Below, piece after piece: positions 10,560 to 20,959 of a DNA stretch of 64,000 nucleotides. The notes below the pieces were generated by a model, which worked only from the letters and a program-made list of their open reading frames with translations, had not been told where the DNA came from and did no database searches. The stretch spans positions 193,322,947 through 193,386,946 of the forward strand of contig NC_077234.1 in the NCBI RefSeq assembly GCF_027887165.1, read 5' to 3'. Position 1 is the first letter of the stretch. Every line of letters starts with the position of its first letter. Made by a program: the position numbers and the translations under genes. This DNA is from Monodelphis domestica (lineage: Eukaryota > Chordata > Mammalia > Didelphimorphia > Didelphidae).

Positions 10560-10835
10560 CAGTTGTGCCTCATTCTTACAAGGTGATACAATGGGTAAGA
10601 GCACTAGACTGAAAATCCTTGAAGATTTGAGTTTATCTCCCACCTCAGACACTTTCCAGCTTCCTTAGAAAATAACTTCACCTCTCAGCCTCAGTTTCCT
10701 CATTATAAAATGAAGATAATAATAGTATCTACTTCACAGGATTATTATGGGGAGCAACTGAAAATATATCTGTAACAGCACTTTCAAACATGAAAGGACT
10801 ATATAAATACTGGATATTGTTATTATTATTATTAC
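10560..10835 (+). mobile_element. THER1/MIR-type SINE with (TTA)n tail
   Basis: A near full-length core SINE: GGGTAAGAGCACTAGACTG head, CAGCCTCAGTTTCCTCATTA, CTACTTCACAGGATTATTATG and the end ATATAAATACTGGATATTG. It finishes in a short TTATTATTATTATTA run, as is usual for this family. Confidence 0.75.
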
Positions 10836-10949
10836 TAAATGGCCCAGCCACGCAGTTTTCCTGTCCTACATATTATTAGTGATGCCGTTTATACTACTAG
10901 AGTTCAGTTAATGCTTGAAATATACTGAACTGGCCATTTACAGTGACTA

Positions 10950-11075
10950 TTTTTCCCCATTGTTCTTTTGTTCACTTTCAATTTTAATTCTTCTGAGGTC
11001 AGAGCATTCTATGATGTTCAGAGATGTAGCATTCCGGGGAGGTTTTTGTTTTTTGTTTTTTGTTTTTGGAGGGGG
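10950..11075 (+). repeat. Unclassified dispersed repeat, copy 2
   Basis: It resembles 5985-6085: TTTTAATTCTTCTGAGGTC, GCATTCTATGATGTTCAGAG, then TGTAGCATTCCGGGGAGG. A T-rich GTTTTTTG run follows. The likeness may continue into the GGTTGTCCAGGTAGGTGATG block to its right. Confidence 0.55.
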
Positions 11076-11400
11076 AGGTTGTCCAGGTAGGTGATGTAGG
11101 GAACTCCCAACATGGGAATTCCATTGACCATCTTTTTCTCTACTGTACTTGTCAGTCATACAATCTAGCCTATGAATTAAGGAGCAATTATTTTGAGGTG
11201 TTTTCCGGAACAAAAAAAAACATCCTTCTGAGGTAGACCAAGTTGCAGACTAAAAAGATTGGGCCCAGAAGCCCAGGCAGCAAGTTCACATTTAGTTGAA
11301 TTAGAGAACAGTGCCCTTAAGCACAGAGGAACTAAATCTGCATGTCTATGAGATCAATTGTTTTGATAGCATCAAACAGTCACAAGGAGTCAAAAATAAT
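11076..11400. other. No gene recognised
   Basis: Unique sequence; the first part may belong to the unclassified repeat on its left. Confidence 0.4.
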
Positions 11401-11760
11401 GCAATCATTTATTAAAGGCATGCTATGTGCCAGGCGATCCAGTGGATAGAGCACCAGACCTGGAGTCAGGAAGCCCTGAGTTCAAATTTGGATTTAGATG
11501 CTTCTTAACTGCGTGACTTTGGACAAGTTACAACCCTATTTGCCTCAGTTTCTTCATCTATAAAATGAACTGGAAAAAGACACGGTAAACCACTCCAGTA
11601 TCTTTACAAAGAAAACCCAAAAGGGTCACAAAGAGTCAGATACAACTGGAACCATTGAACAACAACCACAAAATATTCCAGGTACTCTGCTAGGCAATAA
11701 ATACAAATATAAAATGCAGACAACTATTGTGCAACTTGCTGTCTTAAAGAAAAGTGAAAT
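11401..11760 (-). mobile_element. L2-clade 3' end, split by a SINE
   Basis: The minus-strand L2 end is cut in two. TTTATTAAAGGCATGC and TATGTGCCAGGC lie left of the SINE at 11430, and the continuation ACTCTGCTAGGCAATAAAT with AATATAAAATGCAGACAAC lies right of 11672. Confidence 0.65.
11430..11672 (+). mobile_element. SINE-A inside an L2
   Basis: Full body: CAGTGGATAGAGCACCAGAC, GGAGTCAGGAAGCCCTGAG, CAGTTTCTTCATCTATAAAA, AACCACTCCAGTATCTTTAC, ending ACCATTGAACAACAACCAC. It interrupts an older L2 3' end, so it is the younger of the two. Confidence 0.88.
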
Positions 11761-11984
11761 GAATCATCCATGTTCACAGAATTAATATAATCAGAAGCAA
11801 ATTTGAATTCAAATCTTCTTGATTTGAAGACTGGCCCTCTAGCCACTGCAGTGCTAATAAAAAGAAGTATTTTTGCAACAGTGAACAGTTTGGAAGCATT
11901 GGCAGGCTGATTCTCCTTTTTCCAATTCTAAGTCCAAGTTTTCTCCCATCGGTGTTGACTGAAAAAGATATGAGAGATAGATAG

Positions 11985-12075
11985 GCAGACAAACAGATGG
12001 GCATATGGACAGACAAACAGACAGAGAAAAGAGAGCAAGAAAGAAAGAGAGAAAGAGAGAGAAAGATGATAGATG
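11985..12075 (+). repeat. GATA/GACA/GA-rich simple repeat
   Basis: An imperfect purine-rich run with GATAGATAGGCAGACA, ACAAACAGACAGAG and GAAAGAGAGAAAGAGAGAG units. Confidence 0.85.
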
Positions 12076-12109
12076 GATGGGTCAATACATAGATAGATAC
12101 ATAATTGGT

Positions 12110-12255
12110 GGCATATACATATATATATATATATACATATAAAACCTGTACAAGTATTTTCATATATATGTATATATTTAAGTACATGAATACATGAACA
12201 TATAAATATATGCATATGTGTTTGTATATATGTATACATGTACATGTATGAATTT
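12110..12255. repeat. TA/TACA-rich simple repeat
   Basis: Imperfect ATATAT, TACATG and TATGTA runs. The low-complexity minus-strand open frames over it (11774-12272) are rich in I, Y and S because of the repeat and are not genes. Confidence 0.85.
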
Positions 12256-12664
12256 TTGGGCTGCCAGTTCAACTAGATGTCATAGTACTTTTTATTAATT
12301 ACATATTTTTAATTTTAATTCTTTACAAAATGTTATGTAGTATATTATAACTCTCAGTTCAAAAGAATATTAAATTAACCAGAACCAAACCAGTCTGAAT
12401 AAAAAAGAGTTCACTAATCCTAATGTACAATCTCAAATTCAAATCCAAGGTAGTTCATTCATAGCAATAATATTAATCTAGCACTTCCAGGTTTTCAAAA
12501 TATATATTGTGTTATTTGACTCTGATTTAATGCACACCAAAAAAATGGTGCGGAGGATACTTTGAAGCTACTTCTACCTTTGCAAAATTATCATTTAAAA
12601 AGGGGAATTTTTAGTTTAGCAATTTCTAGATTAATCTATGTCACCAAGAATTTAATGTTTTAAA
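12256..12664. other. No gene or repeat recognised
   Basis: AT-rich unique DNA. Confidence 0.45.
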
Positions 12665-12857
12665 CATCCTTACCTTCTGTTTTAGAATCAATATTATGGA
12701 TTGGTTCTAAGGCAGAAGAGTGATAAGGGCTACAGGATGGGGGTTAAGTGACTTGCCCAGAGTCAGACAGCTGGAAAGTGTCTGAGATCAGATTTGAACC
12801 AAGGATTTCCCATCACTAGGTCTGGCTCTCTATCCACTGAGCCACCTAGCTGCCACC
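12665..12857 (-). mobile_element. SINE-B
   Basis: A reversed, near full-length copy: CCTTACCTTCTGTTTTAGAA, TTCTAAGGCAGAAGAGTG, TAAGTGACTTGCCCAGAG and GAGCCACCTAGCTGCC at its 5' head. Confidence 0.9.
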
Positions 12858-13867
12858 CAAGCACCTAATTTGATTTTGTTTTCCACCCAGGTTAATTTGT
12901 CTTCCTGTAATTGTACACTCAAAGGTCCTTAAATCATGCTTGGAAAATTGAATGCAACAATAACATGCACTTAAGAATCTGGTATTTAACAGATGTATTT
13001 CATAAATGTCATGCTATTTTTGAATGCTATCTTATAAAAACAAATTTATTTTAACACAAGGAGAATTTTTAGAACCTCAGGCTGTTAATTTCCATTAAAC
13101 TAAAAAGATCATTTTTAGGTTTGGAGAGCAGAGATATAAAAAGGGCAAAAGTTCCTTTTTGTTCATTTTCAAAGCAATCTTTTCTTCTGAATAATTGTGG
13201 CTGAATGGTCAAATGAAACCAGAACAAGTCAATGTCATTTTCAAAATATTCAAATAATTCATAGAAGCTATGGTTTGTATATCTAATGTACTTGCACATA
13301 TTTCAGGAAACATCAATAGTAGAAGAAAAGGAGAGCTAAAATGCACGTTGAGGAAATAATCAAGGGAAAAACACAAGAATTCATTTTGGTTTTACAAGCA
13401 TTTTACATTTCTGTAGCGGACTGTGACATCTAATCAGGACAAGGAAGTTGGTAATATCTGAACTAGCTGTGGGAAGCCATTTGTTTTCACAGAAGAATTG
13501 TAACTGTGTAATGCTTTCTGCCTGGGCGCCATCCTGGGCTGATAGAACTAGAACAATTTCAATAATGTCAATCTGTGGTTTAGTAGGAATACAAAATGAC
13601 GAAGGAGAGGATGTTGATTAGTCTGCTTCTTCCAAGAGACCAGCTGCATGTTTCTCAGATCCTGGTTCTGGAAGAAATGTTGAGTATCAGTATTATAGCC
13701 TTTAGTTCTGAGTCTACCAAAGAAGTTGAAAAATCATGACTCATTATTTTAAAGTGCAAAATGTATTGTTATAAAATTCACTCTGCTTGCTTTTTCCAGT
13801 TCTCATGAATTCAATCATGCTTCTTTTCAAGAACTCATCAAATAGAAACAGTATCTTTTTTTTCAAT
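12858..13867. other. No gene recognised; unique DNA
   Basis: About 1 kb with no clear repeat. The block 13420-13640 is slightly GC-richer, with GCCTGGGCGCCATCC and homeodomain-type TAATCA words, and could be a conserved noncoding element. The 76-codon minus frame at 13069-13299 shows no recognisable domain. Confidence 0.4.
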
Positions 13868-14102
13868 TGTTTTCCAGTTTTGACTCCAATTGGGGTCCCT
13901 TGGCAAAGACATTGGAGTGGTTTGCCATTTCCTTCTCCAGCTCATTTTACAGATGAGGTAACTGAGATAAACAGGGTCCAGAGTTAAGTGACTTGCCCAG
14001 ACTCCAACAGCTAGTACGTGTCCGAGAACAGATTTGAATTGAAGAAGATGTCTTCTTGACTCTAAATCGGGTACTCTACTCATTGCACCACCTAATTGCC
14101 CC
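13868..14102 (-). mobile_element. SINE-A
   Basis: Reversed: CAATTGGGGTCCCTTGGCAA, TTCCTTCTCCAGCTCATTT, TACAGATGAGGTAACTGAG, ending with the head complement TTGCACCACCTAATTGCCCC. Confidence 0.9.
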
Positions 14103-14164
14103 GTACTTTATTTTACTTATCTTGAAAAAATTCTCAGCTTTTAAGCAATCCTATTAGCTCAGAG

Positions 14165-14300
14165 AAAACCATCTTTGTTGTTCATTAATTCAATTTAATT
14201 CAGACATTTATGGAGCACCTGCTATTTGCAATTTTTCTATGCTAAGTACTAGGGGGAAAGAAGAAAAAGGTTTTACACCCTAATAAATAAGGAGTTAGAC
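14165..14300 (-). mobile_element. L2-clade 3' end fragment
   Basis: Reversed L2 end: ACATTTATGGAGCACCTGCT, TGCTAAGTACTAGGGGG and TAAGGAGTTAGACATG. Diverged. Confidence 0.5.
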
Positions 14301-14509
14301 ATGCCCACAAATAACTATAAGTTAGAACATAAGCATCATGCCTGTAAAGTTTGTTTTGTTTTGTTTTTTACCTAAATGACATTTGGGCTATGCTACAATT
14401 TTCCCTATTAAGATTCCTCAAATTAGAACTGGTCTTTCATTCTAACCTATTAATTTGGAGTTGAACTCTAATATCTTGCCTATCATCTCTGCTTCCTTTC
14501 ATTTGTTAA

Positions 14510-15105
14510 TTAGGCCACTGATTTAAAAAAAAATATTCAACATTACTGAGCCAAGGAATGACCCCTGGGATACTTTTTTCTATAGATATCCCTCCAGTTT
14601 GACATAGAATCTATTATTTGTGCATAATACTAGTTCTAAATTCACTATCGACATGGTCTAATCTATCATACAGCTTTTCATTTCATCCGTAATAATAACT
14701 AGAGGGATTTTGTCAAAGATTTTGCTATAGTTTGGTTAATCTATGTCTACTGCATTCCCCCATCTTGCAGGAGGCAACCCTGTCAAAAAAAGGAAATTAG
14801 ATGAGGCTGACAAAACTTTGTTTTGCTTAAGCCGGGTGAAATGAAATTTTTAAAAGTCTATTAGTGACAACCACTTCTCTAAGTGCTCTAAGAATGCCAA
14901 AAATCAAAGCTCACCAGGCTATGTGCCTGCTCTATCTTCTTCTCTTTCATAAAAACTGTCAGCATTTATTCACCTGTTCCTGTCATGTAGTATCTCTCCA
15001 AGTCTCTAGTATTTTCCAGAAACCTGAGAGCAATTCAGTTAGCATATCTGCCAGAATTTCAGTGCTCTCAGATATGGTTCAGCCAGTCCAAGTAGCTTGA
15101 GCTAG
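14510..15105 (-). mobile_element. CR1/L3-type LINE relic
   Basis: About 600 bases follow the antisense of an ancient CR1/L3-like reverse-transcriptase region. The plus-strand blocks in order are GAGCCAAGGAATGACCCCTG, CTCCAGTTTGACATAGA, ATTTTGTCAAAGATTTTGCT, AATCTATGTCTACTGCATTC, ACCCTGTCAAAAAAAGGAAA, CTCTAAGTGCTCTAAG and CATATCTGCCAGAATTTC. These blocks recur in land-vertebrate CR1 relics. No long frame survives. Confidence 0.65.
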
Positions 15106-15139
15106 ACATGGGGTGCTCTTACCAAGCAGTCTGTTTTTT

Positions 15140-15245
15140 AAAGTAACTACTCTGTGCCAGAGAGTGTGCGAGGCACTGGGACTAATCAAAACAATCCCTG
15201 CTCTCAAGAAGCGTACACTCTTCAGCTATGAGAAACCTTTGGACA
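15140..15245 (-). mobile_element. L2-clade 3' end fragment
   Basis: Reversed end: GTGTGCGAGGCACTGGGAC, then CCCTGCTCTCAAGAAGCGTA. No further L2 to the right. Confidence 0.6.
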
Positions 15246-15699
15246 AAACTGATGGAAATACAATGGTATATGTTTTCTCAGCTACACATGCACATTCACA
15301 AAAACTGACCATGTACGAAAACACCGAAATAACCTAAATCATACTATTTACTGGCTCTGGGAAGGAGGAGGAAAGGAAGGAGGGAGGAAGGGAGGGAGAA
15401 AATCTGAATCCTAAAATATCAGAAAACAATGGTGGAAATGGTTTCTATGTATAAGGAAAAAGAGAGAATTTTTTTTTAATTTGACCATGTATTAGGGAAT
15501 GAAAACATGACCAAAAAAAAAGTAGAAGGAAAAAAAGATCCTGATGGTAGAGATACCATGTATATAGATATATGCAACTAAACAAATATAATTCTACAAA
15601 TTGAGTACAAGATAACCTTGGAAATGAAAGTACTAACAACTGAGAACCCAGGAAGGCTTCACTCACCTAGGAGATGGCCCTTATCATCTCTTCATTTAT
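15246..15699. other. No gene recognised
   Basis: Unique DNA with a short GGAGGAAGGGAGGGA purine tract at 15363-15400 and poly-T and poly-A runs. Confidence 0.45.
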
Positions 15700-15744
15700 C
15701 TTGGGTGGTAATTGGTTTTGTTTTCACTTTTTTGTTTGCTTCTA

Positions 15745-16039
15745 AACACTGGGTCTCCCTATCTCACCCGTGCTAGAAGTACAGAGGCTACTCATGGATC
15801 TGATCTGACTCCTCGTCTACACAGAAACTTTGACTTGCTCTGTTTTTAACCTAAGCCAGTTCACTCTTCCATCAACAGCTTGGTGGTCCATAGCTCCTAA
15901 AGGGTTGTCATACTGATGCTAGACTTAGATCGGATGCCAATAGGCTTAGCCCACTGCAGCTTAAAAGTCACAAGTTCAAGCAGTCCACCAGCCCCAGCAC
16001 TTCTCAAAGTTGGATATACAAGTTGGTCACCAGACTTGC
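15745..16039 (-). pseudogene. 7SL (SRP) RNA retropseudogene, full length
   Basis: 7SL RNA is the about 300-nt scaffold of the signal recognition particle, made by RNA polymerase III. The minus strand follows it end to end. The 3' domain appears as GGGAGACCCAGTG (7SL AGCGAGACCCCGTC). Then come GAGTAGCCTCTGTACTTC (7SL ATAGCCACTGCACTCC), GGACCACCAAG (7SL GGACCACCAGG), GTGAACTGGC (7SL GTGAACCGGC), TAAGTCTAGCATCAGTATG (7SL TAAGTTCGGCATCAATATG), and a diverged 5' end GGCAAGTCTGGTGACC. The length matches the intact RNA, but substitutions in every domain and weakened pol III boxes make it a dead copy. T-rich DNA on its left is the complement of an A-rich 3' tail. CTTGGGTGGTAATT (15700-15713) and CTTGGGAAGCAATT (16040-16053) look like a decayed target duplication, so L1-driven retroposition is likely. 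Confidence 0.8.
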
Positions 16040-16053
16040 CTTGGGAAGCAATT

Positions 16054-16654
16054 TTTAGCCATGTTTGTTTTATCCTTTTGAATGTGAAGATAATTTCCCT
16101 TGACATGAAAAAGAAACCAAAAGCAAAATCAAAATTTACTAGCTCTACAGAATTTTTCTTCTTTGTCCTTATCATCAGACTCCTTCTTTGATCATTCTTT
16201 TGCCTCTAGCGATTAATAAGTTGCTTTTCTTTTTGCTTCATTTTGATTAATCACCTAGCCATTTGGAGTTTCAGCACCTTTACTGCTGCTCCTAAAGGGG
16301 CATTCTAATTCTTTGTTTATCTTCCATTTCTTGCACTCATTTTCATATTCTATAAATGTCTTAAATTAAGTTGGTTAATGAGTTTCCTCTTCATTCAAAT
16401 TGGTCTTTTCCCCCTTCTTCTTCCTTATAAGAACATCTTATTCCCTCATAAGATCATAAGACATCTTCCCCTCTTCTCCCTCATAAAACAACCTTTGTAT
16501 ATAGCATATCTGTGACTACTGTGCATAGCAGCTAATACGTAAATTTTTGATGGTTCTAATATATACACAATATTATACTTTGTTATACCACTTATATATT
16601 AAAACCTATGTACGATATATAATGAATATACAAGATATGTCTTCTTAAGAGGAA
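16054..16654. other. No gene or repeat recognised
   Basis: AT-rich unique DNA to the right of the 7SL pseudogene. Open frames across the junction are shadows. Confidence 0.45.
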
Positions 16655-16890
16655 GTGTAGTATTGTGCAATTGCTTCCAACTTTTAGGTCTCAGGAGCCC
16701 TTTACACTTTTAAAAATTATTGAGGATGCCCAAAGATCTTTTGTGTATTTATGTTTTATTTCTTGACATTTACCATATTTAGAAATGAAGACATCTTAGT
16801 CTTATTATGAAAATAATTTTTACCTTACAAAAGCCCTGAGAGAGTTCTCAGGGACCCCATTGGTTCCTGATCCACACTTCAATACACTGG
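16655..16890. mobile_element. hAT-type DNA transposon relic
   Basis: The ends resemble old mammalian hAT relics: TTTTAGGTCTCAGGAGCCC with CTTTACACTTTTAAAAATTA on the left, and CTCAGGGACCCCATTGG with GATCCACACTTCAAT on the right. No transposase is left. Orientation is not settled. Confidence 0.55.
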
Positions 16891-17000
16891 AATAATGGAT
16901 AAAAGCAGTAAGATATGAATTCAAGTCCTGTCTCTCACTAAGATTAGCTGTGTGATTCTAGGCAAGTCACTTCTCAATGTCACAGCTACTCTTTAAAACT
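16880..17000 (+). mobile_element. MIR-type SINE fragment
   Basis: AATTCAAGTCCTGTCTCTCAC, TTAGCTGTGTGATTCTAGG and CAAGTCACTTCTCAATG form a partial core SINE. Confidence 0.6.
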
Positions 17001-17204
17001 ATAAATTACAGATCAATTTTCATGGGTGGAAAAAGTTTCTAAGATTCATTTTCATAGTTTCCAGCAAAAGAAAAGAAAAAGCCCTTAGGATGTCTCTCTT
17101 CTGACCTAGGAGATTTCACTCTCATTGCTAAACTTTTTATTAATTTAAAAACTATTCAACATGAATCTTTTACATTTCCATTGGGAGGATCTCTCCTATG
17201 CATT

Positions 17205-17285
17205 GAACCTTTTTAAAACCAGCACTTAGCACAATTTTTGGCACATTGTAGGTATTTAATAAATGTTTATTGATTGACTTTATTC
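17205..17285 (+). mobile_element. L2-clade 3' terminus
   Basis: AGCACTTAGCACAATTTTTGG, then GTAGGTATTTAATAAATG and TTTATTGATTGACTT. Confidence 0.65.
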
Positions 17286-17644
17286 ACTTACCAGAAACTG
17301 TGAAACAATTCTTCAGTTAGATCCAATTTGGAGAAAGGAAAAACCAGCTCAGAGAATTATTTTCTTGATTCAAAATCCCAAATGCAATTACATAATACTG
17401 TAGACAAACAACAACCTAATTTTATCCCTTTCTTTGTTAAACTTAGGGACAAAAATATAATTAAATATTTCACATTAATTGTGTTCTATGTATAAATTAA
17501 AAAATAATATGAATATATAAATAATATGCATATTGTATATAAACACAGAAAAAATAAAAAAGCTAAAGAATTATTCGGAAGTTTCAAAAAACAAACTGAT
17601 ATAAAAATCAAACTATTTAGCATAATTTATCTAGGCTGATAGGA
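17286..17644. other. No gene or repeat recognised
   Basis: AT-rich DNA with no identifiable element. Confidence 0.45.
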
Positions 17645-17843
17645 GCATTCATTTAAAGATGATAAAAATGTTAGAGGCTATCCAATATAATCCTCTCATC
17701 CCACAGCGGAAGAAATCGACATAGAGAAACAATATGACTTACTCAAGGTCACACAATTTGTATGTGGCAGAGTAAAGATTTGAATCTAAATCCTTTGACT
17801 CCAGGTCTAGTATACTTTCTATTATACTACATTGCCTCTGCCG
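17645..17843 (-). mobile_element. MIR/THER1-type SINE
   Basis: Reversed core: TAGAGGCTATCCAATATAATCC, ACTCAAGGTCACACAATTTG, GATTTGAATCTAAATCCTTTG. It ends at the C run that follows. Confidence 0.7.
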
Positions 17844-17856
17844 CCCCCCCCCCCCC
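17844..17856. repeat. Poly-C run
   Basis: Thirteen C in a row, immediately right of a MIR-type SINE. Confidence 0.9.
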
Positions 17857-17914
17857 AATCCCAATATTGTCTTTTTTCTAAGTTTTCATGAAACTTTCTC
17901 CTAGTTCAATTGGA

Positions 17915-18310
17915 TTCAAATAAATATTTTTAAGTGCCTATTATGTGCCAGGCACTGTGCTAAGCGCTGGCTGCTGTTGTTGTTCAGTCATTTTTTCAGT
18001 CCTGTCAAACTCTTTATGACCCTATTGGGGATTTTTGTGGCAAAGATATTGGAGTGGTTTGCCATTTCCTTTTTCAACTCATTTTCCAGATTAGGAACTG
18101 AGGCAAAAAGAGATAAGTAACTTACCCAGGGTCACATGGCTATATGTCTGAAGATGAATTTGAACTCAGGAAGATGAGCCTGCCTAACTCTGAACCCAGT
18201 GTTCTATCCACTAGGCAACCTAGCTGGCCAAGTGGTGGATTCAAAATTTTAACTTAAGGAGCTTACACTCTAATGGGGATGACAACATAAAAAAGGAAGC
18301 TGGAAAAGGA
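17915..18310 (-). mobile_element. L2-clade 3' end, split by a SINE
   Basis: The reversed L2 end ATAAATATTTTTAAGTGCC, TGTGCCAGGCACTGTGC, TAAGCGCTGG stops at 17968. It resumes near 18236 with TAAGGAGCTTACACTCTAATG and GGGGATGACAACATAA. A SINE-A lies between. Confidence 0.75.
17970..18233 (-). mobile_element. SINE-A inside an L2
   Basis: Reversed, full length: tail complement TGTTGTTGTTCAGTCATTT, AACTCTTTATGACCCTATTG, GGCAAAGATATTGGAGTGG, AACTCAGGAAGATGAGCC, head complement AGGCAACCTAGCTGG. Confidence 0.9.
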
Positions 18311-18454
18311 TAGGAGATGCCAAGGAAGACCCTACTTGGGGCATCTTGTTCCATGGAGTTAAAACCGAGGAGAGCTGCATATGGGAAATGGAAGCTGGAA
18401 GTTGGATATCTGCCTGCTATAAAGGAAAGCACTGGGAAGGGTTTAATATTCCAC

Positions 18455-19680
18455 CCACCAGCCTTCCAGTCAGAAGGCTCCTCCTCCTACCTGTCTGACC
18501 ACTTCTTCTCTGTAGCTGATTCCCAAGTCTATATATCCTGATATAATCTCTAGTCTTGAGCTCTAGTCCCACATCTCCAAATGCCTTCTGAACATCTCAA
18601 ATAAGATGTCCCTTAGAAATCTCGAACTCAACCTGTCCAAAACAGAACTCGTCTTTTTCTCCAAAACTCTTTCCCCCAATTTTCTTCTTCCTACTAAGGA
18701 AAAGGAAACAATCAGCCTTTCATTCAGGGTCAAAACTCTTAGTGTCTTCCTTGTCTCCTCATTCCCACTTTTTTCACATAGCTAATTCTGTTTCCAATTA
18801 AATCACTTTTATCTTTACAATATCTCTCAAGCACGTCCCCTTATTTCTAATCACAGTCATTACTCTTGCCCAGACTTTCATCACCTCTTACTAAGACTAT
18901 TGCAATTACTTCTAAAGTGGTCTCTCCTTTAGGTCTCTCCCCAAATAATTTTCTTAAAGTGCAAACTGACAATGTTGCTCCCTTCAGTATGAATGTTAGT
19001 TACCCATTCAATAGACTCCATTGGCTCCCTAATATCGTTTGGGTGATCTCTAAAGTTCTATGGCATTGATAGCCCTCAGCTTGGACCCTTCCTACTTTTC
19101 CAGTCATGGTATATTTAACTTTCCTCCATACAGACTGTCTGGGGCCCTCTCCAGTCTTCCTGACTTCTGTCTTGTCACTAGAGCTGAATGACGAGAAAAG
19201 AGGGTGAGGCTGATGACTTTGAGTGATTGCTTCACTTAAATGCAATTCACGCACAAGTCAAGACATCAGCCCATGATGTCATTGGTCCTCTTTGAAAAGA
19301 AGGACAGACAACAACAACATACTGGCTGTCTTGATGTTCTTCCCATATGTCATTTTATTTCTTGACTTGGAACATCTTCTCTGACTCTCTCCCATGCCTG
19401 GAATGCTCTTCCTTCCTTGTCTCTCCCCTGGTTTCTACCAGGATTCAGCTCAAACTCTGCCTTCTCTGGAGGCCTTCCCCAGTAGTCTCCCTCCTCTCAT
19501 CTTACCTTCCATTTACCCTGTATGTATATTTTATCTATGTAATTCTTTCCCTGTTGAATCCCTCATGAGAATGTGAGCTCCTTGAGGGAAGAGATAGTTT
19601 TTGCCATTGTATTCTCAGCACTCAGCACAGTGCCTAGCTTCTAGTAACTACTGAGTAATGCTTACTGGAGCATGAATGGA
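18455..19680 (+). mobile_element. L2-clade LINE, 3' part, split by a SINE fragment
   Basis: The longest plus-strand L2 here. The first part (18455-19150) holds GATTCCCAAGTCTATATATCC, CATCTCAAATAAGATGTCCC, TCGAACTCAACCTGTCC, AAAACAGAACTCGTC, CTATTGCAATTACTTC and TCCATTGGCTCCCTAATATC. The second (19320-19680) holds GCCTGGAATGCTCTTCC, CAGGATTCAGCTCAAACTC, GAGGCCTTCCCCAGTAG, AATGTGAGCTCCTTGAGGG and CAGCACAGTGCCTAGC. No open frame survives. Confidence 0.8.
19150..19319 (+). mobile_element. Third SINE type, 3' part, inside the L2
   Basis: A 170-base piece interrupts the L2. It runs from CTTCCTGACTTCTGTCTTG through GAGGGTGAGGCTGATGAC and CATCAGCCCATGATGTCATTG to GAAAAGAAGGACAGACAACAACAACA. It shares the AACAACAACA ending of RTE-driven elements but its body differs from SINE-A and SINE-B. 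Confidence 0.6.
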
Positions 19681-20154
19681 GAAAATGGCCCCAGAACTAC
19701 CCAGCGGAGAAACGGTTACACTAGAATAAATGGAGTTTTTGAATATTGGCCTTAGTTAAAGAATCACCATCTTTTTCCAATTTATGGTTAATAAACTGCT
19801 TGAGAGGGCTTTTTATTTTTGGCCAAAGCTCTTTATGCTAATGGTTGGTGGTTATGTTGGCATTTCATAGGAAGCAATAAGTACCATATATGAAAGCAGA
19901 AATAGCTTGAAGTGAAGAGCTAGAGATCAGAATGGAGAGTCTGCTAGTGATACTTTGGAAGAACTAAAATGCCTCCCAGTTCTTTTCAAATCCTTTATCC
20001 TGGAGACATAGACCTTGGCCCAAGGAACTAGTCTATCACCTCAACTTATTTAATAATCTTATTTTTTAAGGATAATTAAATAGAGCAAGTCAAATGTTAA
20101 TCCAAAGGTTTAATATGAAAAGGACAGACATCATGGGGAGAAAGGGAAGGAGAA
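19681..20154. other. No gene or repeat recognised
   Basis: Unique DNA; no CpG cluster or splice pattern. Confidence 0.45.
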
Positions 20155-20378
20155 AGGAAACTAATCTTTATTAAGCACCTACTATGTGCCAGGCACTGGG
20201 CTAATGCTTTAAAATTATTGTATTTTATCCTCACAACAACCCTGTGAAATCAGTGCTATTATTTCCCCAATTTTGTAGTTGAGAAAAGGGAGGCAGTACA
20301 AGATCACACAAGTCTGCTGCTTGACTTGAATTCAGGTCTCTCTGATTCCAGACTTTATCAACTGTACGACCTTATCAG
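20155..20378 (-). mobile_element. MIR-type SINE
   Basis: Reversed, nearly complete: TTATTAAGCACCTACTATGTG, CCAGGCACTGGGCTAATGC, TCCTCACAACAACCCTGTG, TTGACTTGAATTCAGGTCTC. Confidence 0.8.
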
Positions 20379-20489
20379 CTCAGAGTTTTTAGCATGTACT
20401 TAGCTGTTGAATTATCATTTTGAACCTCATTATAATAGCACATATATCATGATTACAAGTATAAGTTAAATTTCAAGGGAAAATAGGGC

Positions 20490-20690
20490 CTAATTTGGTA
20501 GACCTTAGAGCTGAGCTGTCCTTAAAGTCAGAAAGACCTGGATTTGAGTTTTTCCTCTTACATATCTGTGTGACCCTGAGCAAATCTCTTCAACTGTTGG
20601 TGTCCTCAGGCTGCTCTCTGACCACAAGTTTCAAAGTAGGTGCCAGGCTGTACTGCTAGTTAGTCACTCGGTTCTCCCTTCATTAACATT
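20490..20690 (+). mobile_element. MIR/SINE fragment
   Basis: AAAGTCAGAAAGACCTGGATT, then ATCTGTGTGACCCTGAGCAA. The 3' half has decayed. Confidence 0.6.
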
Positions 20691-20959
20691 ACCACAGGTC
20701 TGATGAAAATCAAATTTATCAAAATATCACTGTTAAATTAATAGTTATGTATCTTTAAATGTTCATATTTTTGGTCCAAACTTTACAAAACAAAATAAAA
20801 TGAGCATTCCCATACACAAAGAAAAAGAAGATTCTACAGAAATGAAATCACAAACCTCTTATAGGTTTAGCTTATTTTCCTTCATATCTACACAATAAGT
20901 CCCATCCACAAATGTCCCAGCCCTTCAGCAACCAACCGACATAATAGAAAGTATTGCCC

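Noticed and set aside
11774-12272. Overlapping I/Y/S-rich minus-strand frames
   Set aside because: Driven by TA/TACA and GA simple repeats.
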